A stretch of 64,000 nucleotides of DNA from Bacteriovoracaceae bacterium UBA6153 (GTDB lineage Bacteria > Bdellovibrionota > Bacteriovoracia > Bacteriovoracales > Bacteriovoracaceae). The position numbers and the translations under genes were made by a program. Positions within the stretch are counted from its first letter, which is position 1, and each line of letters starts with the position of its first letter. The stretch spans positions 124,001 through 188,000 of the forward strand of contig DIUR01000030.1 of the NCBI GenBank assembly GCA_002428265.1, in the 5' to 3' direction. The notes beneath the pieces were generated by a model. The model searched no databases, had not been told where the DNA came from, and worked only from the letters and a program-made list of their open reading frames with translations. Positions 33,496-42,213 of the stretch are shown in pieces.

Positions 33496-35640
33496 TTATC
33501 TCGGTAAAAACTCAAACTCAACCTTCCCTTCTTTACTCATAGTCAAGAAGGCATCAAAAGGTTTTCCTGCTTTGGATTTAAATCCTTTGATGAGATCAGT
33601 TTTTTTCTGAGTCATCAGTTTTTTAACCTGAGACTCTGAGAGTTTTTTCTTAGCAACAACTTTCCAAATAGTGAAAGCGCACCCTTCTTTCCAGCGTGAG
33701 CAACTATATGATTTGGGAAAATCTTTTATTTCGGCCCCACAAATCGGACAAGGACCGAGATTAGAAACTTGTGCTTCAACTTTTGGCCCGAAAGTTTTTC
33801 CACCGTAAGATTTTGGTTTAGTTTTATCGCGCTCAATTCCTTCAGTGGCCTTCCATTCGACCGTGGCACTATTGATGAAGTCAAAAACGTTGTCCATAAA
33901 CTCTACATCGTCCGTTTCACCTTCTGCCATGCTCTGCAGAGACTGCTCAAGTTTCGCGGTCTGAGAGATACTCGTGAGCTCTTTGGTGCTCGGCATGCCA
34001 CTAAGTCTATCAACTAATAAAACACCTTTATCTGTGGCCAGAAGATTTTTGCCTGTGCGGTTAATGTAGCTTCTCTTTAGAAGAGTTTCAATAATCTGAG
34101 CGCGTGTTGCCTGGGTGCCAAGACCAACTTCCGTTCTGAATATTTTTTTAAGATCGGCTTCAGTAACCAGCTTTGCTGGATTAGTCATATCGTATAAAAG
34201 AGAAGCCTCAGTGTATTCAAAAGGAGGTTTAGTCTTTTTAGCTTCGACTTCACCACTTTTAAAAATTCCCGACTCATTCATTGAAAGTTCCGGCAAAATA
34301 ACTTCCGACTCACTTCCTTCTAAAACTTTAAATCCCATTTCGATAATCTTTTTACCGCGGGCCTTGAATTTATTTTTCTCACATTCAATTTCCACTTCCG
34401 TCTCAAGGTACCTATGATTTTCCAGGAAGTTTGTAATGAAGCGCTTTAAAACTAAATGAAAGATTTTTCCTTCAGGAGAATTGGCATCACCACTGAAATC
34501 TTTTAATGGAATTAGACCATGGTGATCTGTCAGTCTTGAGTCATCAAAAACAGTTTTATTTTTTACGCTGACTTTAAGCCCTGCGAATTTTTCAAAATGT
34601 TCAGGATAGAGATCTTTAAATTTATAGACGAGACCTTTTACCAGGTCAAAAGAAGATGTTGCCATAACTTTTGAATCGGTTCTTGGATAACTTAAACACT
34701 TATATTTTTCATAGAGAGACTGTGCGATCTCCAAGGTTTTCGTAGCAGAAAAGCCGTAGAGAATGTTTCCTTGCCTCTGAAGCTCTGTCAGTGAATAGAG
34801 CCCCTGTGGATAACTCGTTTTTTCAGTCTGATTTAAAACAGTAATGAGGGAAGCTTTATCTTGAAGAGCTTTTAACATGAGATCAAACTCTTCGCGCTTA
34901 TCTAATCGCCTTTCGTCTTCTTTCTTCTTAGGATCAAACCAATAGGCCTGGACATCACCATTTTTGAATTTAAATTTTGCCTTAAACTCAAAATAGTCTT
35001 GTGGGATAAAAGCATCAATCGCTTTTCTTCGCTCTACCAACATACTTAGTACGGCGGTCTGAACTCTCCCTACTGAAAAGAGATCATTGAGCTTAATAGT
35101 GGCAAGCCTTGAGAGATTCATTCCAACTAGCCAGTCAGCTTTTTGTCTTGCTCGTCCGGCAATAAACAATCTGTCGTATTCAGTGAGTGGTTTAATATTT
35201 TTTAATTCGTTGTGAATAACATCTTTAGTGAGAGCAGCGGACGTCCAAAACCTAAAGGCCTTAAGCTTCGATTTTCCTTCCTGAAGAATGAGTCTGGCAA
35301 TCAACTCTCCTTCCCTTCCAGCATCGGTTGCGACAATCAAGCGATCAAGATCCGTGCGCTTTAGTATTCTCTTAATAACATCTAATTGTTTTTTAGTTTT
35401 AGGTTGGGCCTTAAATTTAAATTCGGATGGGATTATCGGCAGAGTATTTAAACTCCATTTTTTATACTGAGCATCGTAATCTTCTGGATCATAGGGAGCT
35501 AAGAGATGGCCAATGGCCCAGGTAATGACATACTTTTCATTTTCAATAAAACCATCGCTTCCTCCCGATCCACCACCAAGAGCTTGAGCGAAGTCACGTG
35601 CGACAGATGGTTTTTCAGTGAGAATGAGAGTTTTCATCAT
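33496..35640 (-). CDS. topB: DNA topoisomerase III
   Basis: A type IA topoisomerase that cuts one DNA strand, passes the other and reseals it, usually acting with RecQ helicases to resolve joined chromosomes. The TOPRIM domain opens KTLILTEKPSVARDFAQALG and has VATDAGREGE at about 103-112 for Mg2+. The catalytic Tyr318 lies in LSYPRTDSK, and FSVGRVQTAV near 188 is the conserved DNA-binding stretch. A C-terminal zinc ribbon (CPICGAEIKDF ... SCSRWKEGC) and an 'F-D-A-F' tail follow. The length of 714 residues fits TopB. Either of two adjacent ATG codons (35640 or 35637) may be used. Confidence 0.95.
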   Translation of the reverse strand: MMKTLILTEKPSVARDFAQALGGGSGGSDGFIENEKYVITWAIGHLLAPYDPEDYDAQYKKWSLNTLPIIPSEFKFKAQPKTKKQLDVIKRILKRTDLDRLIVATDAGREGELIARLILQEGKSKLKAFRFWTSAALTKDVIHNELKNIKPLTEYDRLFIAGRARQKADWLVGMNLSRLATIKLNDLFSVGRVQTAVLSMLVERRKAIDAFIPQDYFEFKAKFKFKNGDVQAYWFDPKKKEDERRLDKREEFDLMLKALQDKASLITVLNQTEKTSYPQGLYSLTELQRQGNILYGFSATKTLEIAQSLYEKYKCLSYPRTDSKVMATSSFDLVKGLVYKFKDLYPEHFEKFAGLKVSVKNKTVFDDSRLTDHHGLIPLKDFSGDANSPEGKIFHLVLKRFITNFLENHRYLETEVEIECEKNKFKARGKKIIEMGFKVLEGSESEVILPELSMNESGIFKSGEVEAKKTKPPFEYTEASLLYDMTNPAKLVTEADLKKIFRTEVGLGTQATRAQIIETLLKRSYINRTGKNLLATDKGVLLVDRLSGMPSTKELTSISQTAKLEQSLQSMAEGETDDVEFMDNVFDFINSATVEWKATEGIERDKTKPKSYGGKTFGPKVEAQVSNLGPCPICGAEIKDFPKSYSCSRWKEGCAFTIWKVVAKKKLSESQVKKLMTQKKTDLIKGFKSKAGKPFDAFLTMSKEGKVEFEFLPR

Positions 35641-35669
35641 TAAATCCTTTTGCCTATCATCCCCAATGC

Positions 35670-35698
35670 AAAAAAAAAGGGCCAGAATAATCTGGCCC
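35670..35698 (-). terminator. Terminator of the metallopeptidase gene (minus strand)
   Basis: GGGCCAGA at 35679-35686 pairs with TCTGGCCC at 35691-35698 with an ATAA loop. Read on the minus strand the stem is followed by nine T (the A-run 35670-35678), directly after the stop at 35731. There are also six T on the + side, so it can work both ways. Confidence 0.9.
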
Positions 35699-35730
35699 TT
35701 TTTTATTAAAATTCAAATTTAGAATAAAAA

Positions 35731-36609
35731 TTATTCGTTTGAACCTGGCTTATACCAGCAAAGAGGACGTACACCAACTGCGTATCCGTCTTTCTTTAAA
35801 CAAACACCTTTTAGAGCGTCTTTAGAATCTACGTCATCAGAAACAGCTTTATCACAAAGTGCTCCGTGGAAGTATGTATCTAGACGACATTGTCCTTCAG
35901 GGTGGTTGTCGTTAGTTCTTGAAACGATTTTTGGATCTGGAGTTGTGAAGTTAACATTTGAGTTTCCTCCAAGTTCCCCAAGAAGCATAGCAAGTGATTT
36001 ACCTGCCATTGAAATTCTCTTACAAAGAGCTTGGTCTGCTTCTGTCTTATAAACAGACTCACATTTTGCAACAGCTTCAGCGTCGATAGTCTTACCTTCG
36101 ATGAAAGCGATGTTATCTTCTTTTTCAAGAACTCTTCTCATACATTTTAGACCAGCGAAGTAGTCAGCTTGACCTTCGTTTGATGCCCATGATGATCCGA
36201 ATCCACCTTTTCTAGGAGCTCCACCAATGTGGTGACCTAGCTCATGACATACAACCATCATGAATCCATCAACAGTAACTAGAGGGTGACGAGCAAGACC
36301 TCCGTACATGTTTACTTGCCAGTTTTTTCCTGACTGTTGAGCAGATGCATTGACAGTGTTGTCAGTCCATCTGTTGTTCATAATAAGTTTTCCGCCTTTT
36401 TCAGCAACGATTGGAGCGTAAACAGTAGAAACGCGACTAATTGCATCTAAGAATAGCTCTTCAGTCATGTTGTTAGCAGCTTTATCACCTACAGCAATTT
36501 GAAGATTATTTTCTGGAGCGAATCCACCACGTCCGTGTTCATCGCAAGAAAAAGCTTGTGAGAAAGTCAAAGTCGTCGCCATCAAAGCAACTAAAATCCC
36601 TTTTGTCAT
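35731..36609 (-). CDS. Exported HExxH zinc metallopeptidase (copy A), 292 aa
   Basis: A signal peptide (MTKGILVALMATTLTFSQAFS) exports the protein. The zinc site is HELGHHIGG with HELGH at 122-126, followed 19 residues later by NEGQADYFAG, in which Glu145 is the likely third ligand and Asp149 a helper, a spacing like that of M48-type gluzincins. Six or so cysteines outside the motif suggest disulfides. It has no membrane helix, so it is periplasmic or released. It is a close paralogue of the next gene; both have the same TTACGGAGGACT leader before the start and the same WYKPGSNE end. A role in prey or envelope digestion is plausible but unproven. Confidence 0.87.
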   Translation of the reverse strand: MTKGILVALMATTLTFSQAFSCDEHGRGGFAPENNLQIAVGDKAANNMTEELFLDAISRVSTVYAPIVAEKGGKLIMNNRWTDNTVNASAQQSGKNWQVNMYGGLARHPLVTVDGFMMVVCHELGHHIGGAPRKGGFGSSWASNEGQADYFAGLKCMRRVLEKEDNIAFIEGKTIDAEAVAKCESVYKTEADQALCKRISMAGKSLAMLLGELGGNSNVNFTTPDPKIVSRTNDNHPEGQCRLDTYFHGALCDKAVSDDVDSKDALKGVCLKKDGYAVGVRPLCWYKPGSNE

Positions 36610-36743
36610 ATAAAGTCCTCCGTAACAATTATTAGGAATGTGTTAATTCTTCTATTTGTATTGCGACTTGAAAAAGAAATTAATCTTTCATTACCTGACA
36701 TTTATTGACGGAAAACATTTTACTCTTTTTTTCATTGGAGAAA

Positions 36744-36771
36744 ATAAAAAAGGGACCTCGATAGAGGTCCC
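36744..36771 (-). terminator. Terminator downstream of the second metallopeptidase gene (minus strand)
   Basis: GGGACCTC at 36752-36759 and GAGGTCCC at 36764-36771 form an 8-bp stem. On the minus strand it is followed by TTTTTTATTTT (A-rich run from 36751 leftwards). It ends the gene 36828-37712. Confidence 0.9.
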
Positions 36772-36787
36772 TGCTGTCAATTTTTTG

Positions 36788-36811
36788 GCGTCAATATTTA
36801 GACGCTTTTTT
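36788..36811. terminator. Second short hairpin with T-tract
   Basis: GCGTC at 36788-36792 pairs with GACGC at 36801-36805, with T-rich flanks on both strands. It is only 17 nt past the stop of the gene at 36828 and stands ahead of the stronger stem at 36744-36771, making a tandem terminator. Confidence 0.5.
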
Positions 36812-36827
36812 ATTTAAATTTGAAAAA

Positions 36828-37712
36828 TTAAATCTCGTTAGAGCCTGGTTTGTACCAGCAAAGAGGACGAACACCTTTAGCGTATCCATCTTTTTTAATA
36901 CATGTTCCAGTGATCGCGTCTTCCATTGATACGTTTTCATCAATTGATTTATCACAAAGCATTCCAGCAAAATATGTATCAAGACGACATTGAGCTTGAG
37001 GGTGATTGTCGTTAGTTGCTCTTACAACTTTCTTATCAGGTGTATCGAAGTTAACTCTAGAGTTTCCACCTAGGCTTCCAAGAAGTGATCCAAGAGACTT
37101 TCCTGCCATTGCAATTCTTTGGCAAAGAGCAACTTCAGATTCAGACTTGTAAACTTCTCTACACTGTTTCGTCGCTTCTGCATCGATCGACATTCCCGCA
37201 ACGATAGCGATGTTGTCATCGTTTTGAAGAATTCTTCTCATACACTTTAAACCAGCGAAATAATCTGCCTGGCCTTCGTTAGATGCCCAGTCAGTATTTC
37301 TGTCGTATCTTGGAGCTCCACCGATATGGTGACCAAGTTCGTGACAAACAACCATCATAAAACCGTCATCAGTAGCTAGTTTATGACGAGCAAGACCACC
37401 GTACATGTTTACTTGCCAAGTTGTACCGTACTGTTGAGCAGAAGCGTTTACTGTCGTGCTCTTCCAGTCGTTATTCATATAAAGAGTTGCACCGAACTCA
37501 TTTTTAATAATCGGTGAATAGATAGATTCTACACGTCCAACAATTTCAAGAAAGCGAGCTTCAGTCATGTCGCCGGCCATTTTATCGCCAACAGCGATGC
37601 TTAGATTGTTTTCTGGTAAAAATCCTGATTTTCCATGCTGGTCACAAGCTAGTGCCAAAGATGAAACTGACATTGATAGGGCAAGAGATCCAATTAACAT
37701 TGATTTTTTCAT
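36828..37712 (-). CDS. Exported HExxH zinc metallopeptidase (copy B), 294 aa
   Basis: The ATG at 37712 follows a CGGAGGACTGT ribosome site and starts the signal peptide MKKSMLIGSLALSMSVSSLALA; an upstream in-frame ATG at 37733 lacks such a site. HELGHH is at 124-129 and Glu147 in NEGQAD is the likely third zinc ligand. It matches copy A along its length (CDQHGKSGFLPENN against CDEHGRGGFAPENN, VNMYGGLARH, DGFMMVVCHELGHHIGGAPR, YFAGLKCMRRIL), so the pair arose by tandem duplication that included the leader. Each copy has its own terminator, so they can be controlled separately. Confidence 0.87.
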   Translation of the reverse strand: MKKSMLIGSLALSMSVSSLALACDQHGKSGFLPENNLSIAVGDKMAGDMTEARFLEIVGRVESIYSPIIKNEFGATLYMNNDWKSTTVNASAQQYGTTWQVNMYGGLARHKLATDDGFMMVVCHELGHHIGGAPRYDRNTDWASNEGQADYFAGLKCMRRILQNDDNIAIVAGMSIDAEATKQCREVYKSESEVALCQRIAMAGKSLGSLLGSLGGNSRVNFDTPDKKVVRATNDNHPQAQCRLDTYFAGMLCDKSIDENVSMEDAITGTCIKKDGYAKGVRPLCWYKPGSNEI

Positions 37713-37881
37713 ACAGTCCTCCGTAACGATCATGAAAAATTACTTATATTAATCCTCACACGATCTTAAAAAATGGGTTGGGAATTAATCTGTCAATTTC
37801 TTGCATTTTTAAGGTTAAACAACCGTTTGATGTGGAGTAAATCGCTTGCCCTTTTAACTCAATATCATCTAATCTTTTTAA

Positions 37882-38625
37882 ATGAAAAAATTATTCCTTA
37901 CTACATTTCTCCTTCTTTCTACTTATTCAACGATTGTCTTTTCTCAAGAAGCAAAGACATGGAAGGCCACCATAGGTGTAGGCGTTGCTGCTAAAAAAAA
38001 TCTTCGATTTGAAAATCGTTATGAGGATATGGATAAAAATGTTTTGATAAAAACCATTCCTTTCATCACTGGAAGTTATGGAAGACTCTCACTGGGTGGC
38101 CAGGGAATTGGAGTCAGGGTCGCAGGGAACCCGGGCATTAATGCAACTGTATTCATTAATCGACAAGGTGATAGATACCAAGGTGTAGGAATGGCGCCTA
38201 GAAAAGATTCTGCTTTCGTCGGTGGAGTACTAAAATTCATGAAGTACGGCCTGGCCGTCTCTCGCGACATCAATGGCCGCTCTAAAGGATGGTCCACTCA
38301 AATAAACTACGGTGAGTTCTTTGTGTTAACAGAATCCCTTATGTTAAGAGCAGGTCTTGCTGTTGACTGGAACGATGACCGTTATGCTGAATATTATTAT
38401 GGTGTGAGAAAGTCTGAGGCCACTAACACTAGACGAGAGTACCATTTAAATAATTATTTCCTTCCTAATATAAGCTTTATGCCAATCTATAAAATTGCTC
38501 AAGACTGGTCTCTAACAACGGCCGTGAATTTTAAACTTCTTCCAAAAGATGTGGCAGATTCACCGACAATGAAAGGTGGCCGCGTAGAAGTTGGCGGCAT
38601 CATCGGTCTTAGTTACCAGTTGTAA
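37882..38625 (+). CDS. MipA/OmpV-family outer-membrane protein
   Basis: A signal peptide (MKKLFLTTFLLLSTYSTIVFS) precedes a beta-barrel of about 225 residues. The family marker is YYYGVRKSEA (about 171-180), matching the Y-x-G-V-x-x-x-E-A motif of MipA/OmpV proteins, with the usual WNDDRYAE segment before it, and the chain ends in GGIIGLSYQL. Family members act as outer-membrane porins or as scaffolds for peptidoglycan enzymes (MipA); which applies here cannot be told. It is divergent from the metallopeptidase pair and convergent with the HD-GYP gene. Confidence 0.87.
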   Translation: MKKLFLTTFLLLSTYSTIVFSQEAKTWKATIGVGVAAKKNLRFENRYEDMDKNVLIKTIPFITGSYGRLSLGGQGIGVRVAGNPGINATVFINRQGDRYQGVGMAPRKDSAFVGGVLKFMKYGLAVSRDINGRSKGWSTQINYGEFFVLTESLMLRAGLAVDWNDDRYAEYYYGVRKSEATNTRREYHLNNYFLPNISFMPIYKIAQDWSLTTAVNFKLLPKDVADSPTMKGGRVEVGGIIGLSYQL

Positions 38626-38629
38626 TTAA

Positions 38630-39991
38630 TTATTTTTTAATAATGACACTTTCAATTTCAGCGACGATCTTTCTATATGAAGGCAGCTGGTATTTTTGCT
38701 TTAAGTATTTAAGGATGTTGACGAAATTATCAAGATCGTTGTGATCCAAAATACATGTAACAAAGTCTTCAACCACAATAAAGAAAATCGCCATTGGGGA
38801 AATGCTGGATGTCAGTACATCAGGAAAGCCCACTCCGTTAGAAACGCCGTGATGCTGCTTAATAATGAGGTCTACTCCCTGAGGAAGTCTTGGATAAGTC
38901 TGGGCAAGTAAGGCAGCTTTGTTAGCGTGATTCATAACCGCATCGCGCTCTCTAGAGTTGAGCTGTGCTTTTTTTAAACTTTCCAGGTCCATAATCTTTA
39001 AGAGCTTTTCATCTTCGAGATAAATGTCATGAAAGAAGCTCACCATTGAGATTTTTTCCATAATACTAATCTGCTGGTCCTGACTCCCCCATTCCATTTT
39101 TGGAAGTAAAGTGTAAGACATCAAGCAGATTAAATAAGATCTTCTATAAGAATAACTAAGCTGATCATCCATCAGCTTCTTTAAAAGCCCACCAAGCTTA
39201 TCTGACTTAATAATCTGGGTGCGAATTTGCTGAACTGTTTGCTCTACCATCGCTACACAAGTCGTGCTGATTCCCAATGATTTTATCAGATCACTACTAA
39301 TGACAAAGGAGTCGCCTGTCATCACAACGGCTTCATCAATCGTGTGAGGTGCTCTTAAATTCTTTAGTGACTGTGTAAGAAGACCGTTCATGAAGAGTTC
39401 GCGTTCTTCTTTTAAAATAAAAAAATCAGTAAGCCCTAGATCTTCATATTTATGCAAATCATCTTTGGTAAAACTCTCACCAAAGTGCAGACGTTTCACA
39501 TAATCATCTCCGCTCTTTTTAACCAGCCTGATATAGACATCACAAGGAGATATAGTCATCAGATAAAAGTATTTTATAGGAAAAGGAACATAGTCCGGAA
39601 GTTTCATATGAATGAAATCTTCTTTTTTAAGATTAAGTGCTTTTAAGACAAGACGATTAAGCTCTTCAATTCTTAAACGGTCTGAAACCATGGCATATTT
39701 TTTAAAAGTGTGCTCAAACTCACCAATAACAATTAACGGAGTTTTTAGTGATTTATCGTAAATAGTGTTCAAAATCAGGGCAGCGATCTGCTCAACTGGT
39801 TGATCCACTGTTTCCAGAGAGTTGTTTCTTACAACGATGAGATCAAAATACTCCGCTTTGTTGAGTAATTCTATCGCCTGATGAGCAGATTTTAAATTTG
39901 TAACCTTTGCTCCAAACTCTCTCATGAGATTTTGGTAAATAAGGTCTCCAACTGATTCATTTGGTTCGACTAAAAGTATCTTTAATTCCAT
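38630..39991 (-). CDS. HD-GYP-type protein with degenerate receiver domain
   Basis: Residues 1-120 look like a receiver domain (ILLVEPNESVGDLIYQNL), but the phospho-acceptor position is Arg55 in DLIVVRNNS and the N-terminal acidic pair is replaced by EPNE, so it cannot be phosphorylated in the usual way. A middle region (about 135-195) has a small beta domain. The C-terminal part (about 275-450) resembles an HD-GYP phosphodiesterase: HD at 321-322, His355, His380-His381 and GVGFP at 386-390 where active enzymes have GxGYP. Metal ligands seem kept while GYP is altered, so cyclic-di-GMP hydrolysis is possible but not certain. Confidence 0.75.
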   Translation of the reverse strand: MELKILLVEPNESVGDLIYQNLMREFGAKVTNLKSAHQAIELLNKAEYFDLIVVRNNSLETVDQPVEQIAALILNTIYDKSLKTPLIVIGEFEHTFKKYAMVSDRLRIEELNRLVLKALNLKKEDFIHMKLPDYVPFPIKYFYLMTISPCDVYIRLVKKSGDDYVKRLHFGESFTKDDLHKYEDLGLTDFFILKEERELFMNGLLTQSLKNLRAPHTIDEAVVMTGDSFVISSDLIKSLGISTTCVAMVEQTVQQIRTQIIKSDKLGGLLKKLMDDQLSYSYRRSYLICLMSYTLLPKMEWGSQDQQISIMEKISMVSFFHDIYLEDEKLLKIMDLESLKKAQLNSRERDAVMNHANKAALLAQTYPRLPQGVDLIIKQHHGVSNGVGFPDVLTSSISPMAIFFIVVEDFVTCILDHNDLDNFVNILKYLKQKYQLPSYRKIVAEIESVIIKK

Positions 39992-40038
39992 AATTTAGAT
40001 GATAAACCAATTCCCAAAAAAAGGGTTAAAATACTTTT

Positions 40039-40075
40039 TGCAAGCGACTTGCATTAATATTTAATTCCCTATAAT
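40039..40075 (+). promoter_or_regulatory. Candidate promoter with overlapping palindromic operator of the zinc operon
   Basis: A perfect palindrome TGCAAG-CGA-CTTGCA lies at 40039-40053. A TATAAT -10 box is at 40070-40075 and the palindrome covers the place where the -35 box should be (TTGCAT at 40049). The gene that follows codes for a Fur/Zur-type repressor, so the palindrome is a good candidate for its own binding site. The evidence is sequence symmetry and position only. Confidence 0.55.
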
Positions 40076-40100
40076 ATTATCCAAGAAAAAGAGGTGCTTT

Positions 40101-40547
40101 ATGGGTATTTTAAATCCAAAAAAAGAGCTGGAAAAAGAGGCCATAGTAGCTGGGCTCCTTAAGGAAAAAGGGCTTTCAATCACTGCGCCTAGAAAGCTTA
40201 TTTTAAGCCTGCTGATGAAAGAGCATGGGCCATTTTCGGCCGAAGAAATCTTAAAAAAATTGCCAAAAAATTCTTGCGACCAGGCCACTGTCTATAGATG
40301 CCTAAATCAGTTTGTAGAGGTACAACTGGTGAACACTTCGTTTCTCGAAAAAGATATGGCCCATTTTGAATATAACGACCCTCACCACCACCACCACCAT
40401 ATCATCTGTAAAATCTGTAAAAAAATTGAATCTTTTCACGACTGCTTGATGGAAAAAATTGAATTGGGCCTTCAGAAAAAAGGCTACAGAGATATTCAGC
40501 ACAGACTTGAAATTTTTGCAGTTTGTGAAAACTGCGCAAAAGGATAA
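40101..40547 (+). CDS. Fur-family metal-responsive repressor (probably Zur)
   Basis: The 148-residue protein has an N-terminal winged helix (about 15-90; LLKEKGLSITAPRKLILSLL ... DQATVYRCLNQF) and a dimerisation domain with a run of six His at about 95-100 (DPHHHHHHIICKICKK). It has the two CxxC pairs CKIC and CENC that bind structural zinc. Fur-family dimers bind palindromic operators when loaded with metal. Zur rather than Fur is inferred from the following genes: a DUF3299 protein, a His-rich ZrgA-like protein and an ABC system. It likely represses its own operon through the palindrome at 40039. Confidence 0.88.
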   Translation: MGILNPKKELEKEAIVAGLLKEKGLSITAPRKLILSLLMKEHGPFSAEEILKKLPKNSCDQATVYRCLNQFVEVQLVNTSFLEKDMAHFEYNDPHHHHHHIICKICKKIESFHDCLMEKIELGLQKKGYRDIQHRLEIFAVCENCAKG

Positions 40548-40550
40548 ATT

Positions 40551-41012
40551 ATGAAATACCTAACAAGCATCTTAATCACTATGACTTTGTCGTTTAGTGC
40601 AATGTCAGCAGAAGTTTCATGGGAAACACTAAAGACATTAACAGTGGATTCGAAAACTAAAAAAAATGTTATTAAACCAGAGCTTCAAAAAGCATTAGGT
40701 AAAGAAGTGAGCATCAAAGGGTTTATGATGCCGCTTGATTACGAGGCTAAAGAGGTTATGGAGTTCTTATTCATGCCATACGTGCCTTCTTGTATGCACG
40801 TTCCACCTCCACCGGCCAATCAGTTGGTACTGGTGAAAATGAAGAAAGGATCAAAAATTAAGCCTTCATTCTACCCTATCGAGCTTACGGGAAAGCTTGC
40901 AGTAGAAGCGAATGCTGATCTTGAGTCGTCATTCAAAATGGAAGGATTCAAGATTAAAGAACTGAAAGAATTTACGCCACCACCGGCATCATCACCAGGA
41001 GTTCACCCGTGA
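40551..41012 (+). CDS. Exported DUF3299 protein
   Basis: A signal peptide (MKYLTSILITMTLSFSAMSA) is followed by a domain with the DUF3299 features: VSIKGFMMPLDYEAKEVMEFLFMPYVPSCMHVPPPPANQLVLV, where the Cys and His of SCMHVPPPPANQ are the conserved pair. The function of DUF3299 is unknown, but it is often found with zinc ABC transporters and Zur, as here. The start is 3 nt after the repressor stop, and the end overlaps the next gene by 4 nt. Confidence 0.85.
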   Translation: MKYLTSILITMTLSFSAMSAEVSWETLKTLTVDSKTKKNVIKPELQKALGKEVSIKGFMMPLDYEAKEVMEFLFMPYVPSCMHVPPPPANQLVLVKMKKGSKIKPSFYPIELTGKLAVEANADLESSFKMEGFKIKELKEFTPPPASSPGVHP

Positions 41013-41548
41013 AAAAGATTTCCTTAGTTTTTGCACTTGCCCTCATGTCATCAGCAGCATTTTCTGAGCACCATAATCATGGAAAAGGTCTTGGAGCGCA
41101 CTCTCACGGCTCAATTGAGCTCGATATTGCAGTAGAAGGAAAAGTGATTGAAGTTGAAATTGATGGCCCATCAGAGTCATTTTTAGGTTTTGAATACAAA
41201 CCTGTCACAGATAAAGAAAAGAAGTCTTTTTCAGAGGCCGAAGCACTTTGGACAAAAGAGCTTTTAACAAAACTTTTTGTCCTTGATAAGAAACTAGGAT
41301 GCACAACATCTGAAATCAAATTCGAACAAGAACTAGAAGACCACGATAAGAATGAAAAAAAAGAAGCTGGTGTTCATAGTGATATTGAAGCAAAAGCAAA
41401 AATCACTTGCATGCAGGAATTAAAAGGTGAAACTCTTACTGTTAACGTAAAAAAGCATTACCCTAAAATTAAAAAATTAACTATCGATTTAGTGGCCACT
41501 GAAACTAAAAAAATAGAAGCTTCAAACTCTCAAGAAATCAAATTATGA
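41009..41548 (+). CDS. ZrgA-like (DUF2796) exported zinc-binding protein
   Basis: The protein starts at GTG 41009, with an AGGAG site upstream, overlapping the previous stop. A signal peptide (MKKISLVFALALMSSAAFS) is followed at once by a His cluster, EHHNHGKGLGAHSHGS, and later by EDHDKNEKKEAGVHSD, typical of DUF2796/ZrgA proteins, which bind zinc in the periplasm and help its import. Two cysteines (GCTTS and ITCMQE) may pair. In Vibrio, zrgA lies in a Zur-regulated operon with an ABC transporter, which matches the arrangement here. Confidence 0.85.
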   Translation: MKKISLVFALALMSSAAFSEHHNHGKGLGAHSHGSIELDIAVEGKVIEVEIDGPSESFLGFEYKPVTDKEKKSFSEAEALWTKELLTKLFVLDKKLGCTTSEIKFEQELEDHDKNEKKEAGVHSDIEAKAKITCMQELKGETLTVNVKKHYPKIKKLTIDLVATETKKIEASNSQEIKL

Positions 41549-42213
41549 TCCAAGCGATAAGTCTTAAAAATTGTAAATTTTCTTACGTTCCAAACAAGCT
41601 GGTCATTAATATTGACCAGCTTGATATTGCTTCAGGAGAAAGAGTTTTTCTCCATGGACCTTCAGGGCATGGCAAAAGTACTCTACTCAATCTCGCTTCA
41701 GGCGTGATAAAAGCAAACAGTGGAGTTGTCTCTGTACTAGGGAATGATTTTACCAATCTTGCCCAGTCTAAAAGAGATCATCTTCGCGGAGAAAAAATCG
41801 GATACATCTTCCAGATCTTTAACCTCATTCCCTACCTGACAGTAAAAGAAAACATCATTCTTCCTTGCCTCATCAATAAAAAAAGGGCCAATCAAGATGT
41901 TGATAAGCAGGCCGAAGAGTTAATCGACTCTCTTGGAATGCGTGAGCACATCAATAAGAAAGTCACTGATCTCTCGATCGGCCAGCAACAAAGAGTCGCT
42001 GCGGCCCGAGCTCTTATCGGCAATCCTGAAATCATTATCGCCGATGAGCCTACGAGTGCCCTTGATGAAAAAAACACTAAAGAGTTTATGAATCTTTTAA
42101 TGAAAGAGTGGGAAAAAAGAAAATTCACTCTACTTTTTGTCTCTCACGATGAAAGACTAAAGTCTTATTTCGAGAGATCTATTTCTCTTCCTGAGATCAA
42201 TCACCATGATTAA
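41545..42213 (+). CDS. ABC transporter ATP-binding protein (LolD/MacB-type) of the zinc operon
   Basis: The 222-residue ATPase has Walker A GPSGHGKST near 37-45, a Q-loop IFQIFNLIPYLT, signature LSIGQQQRVAAARAL and Walker B IIIADEPTSALDE. The IFQ and SxGQQQRVAAARAL sequence puts it in the LolD/MacB-type family that works with FtsX-like permeases. It overlaps the ZrgA-like gene by 4 nt (ATGA) and the permease gene by 8 nt. Zinc import, as for ZrgBC, is inferred from the operon; lipoprotein release is the alternative. Confidence 0.9.
   Translation: MIQAISLKNCKFSYVPNKLVINIDQLDIASGERVFLHGPSGHGKSTLLNLASGVIKANSGVVSVLGNDFTNLAQSKRDHLRGEKIGYIFQIFNLIPYLTVKENIILPCLINKKRANQDVDKQAEELIDSLGMREHINKKVTDLSIGQQQRVAAARALIGNPEIIIADEPTSALDEKNTKEFMNLLMKEWEKRKFTLLFVSHDERLKSYFERSISLPEINHHD

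Noticed and set aside
40383..40400. Run of six His codons looking like an artificial tag
   Set aside because: It lies in the normal metal-binding region of a Fur-family protein, followed by CxxC pairs.
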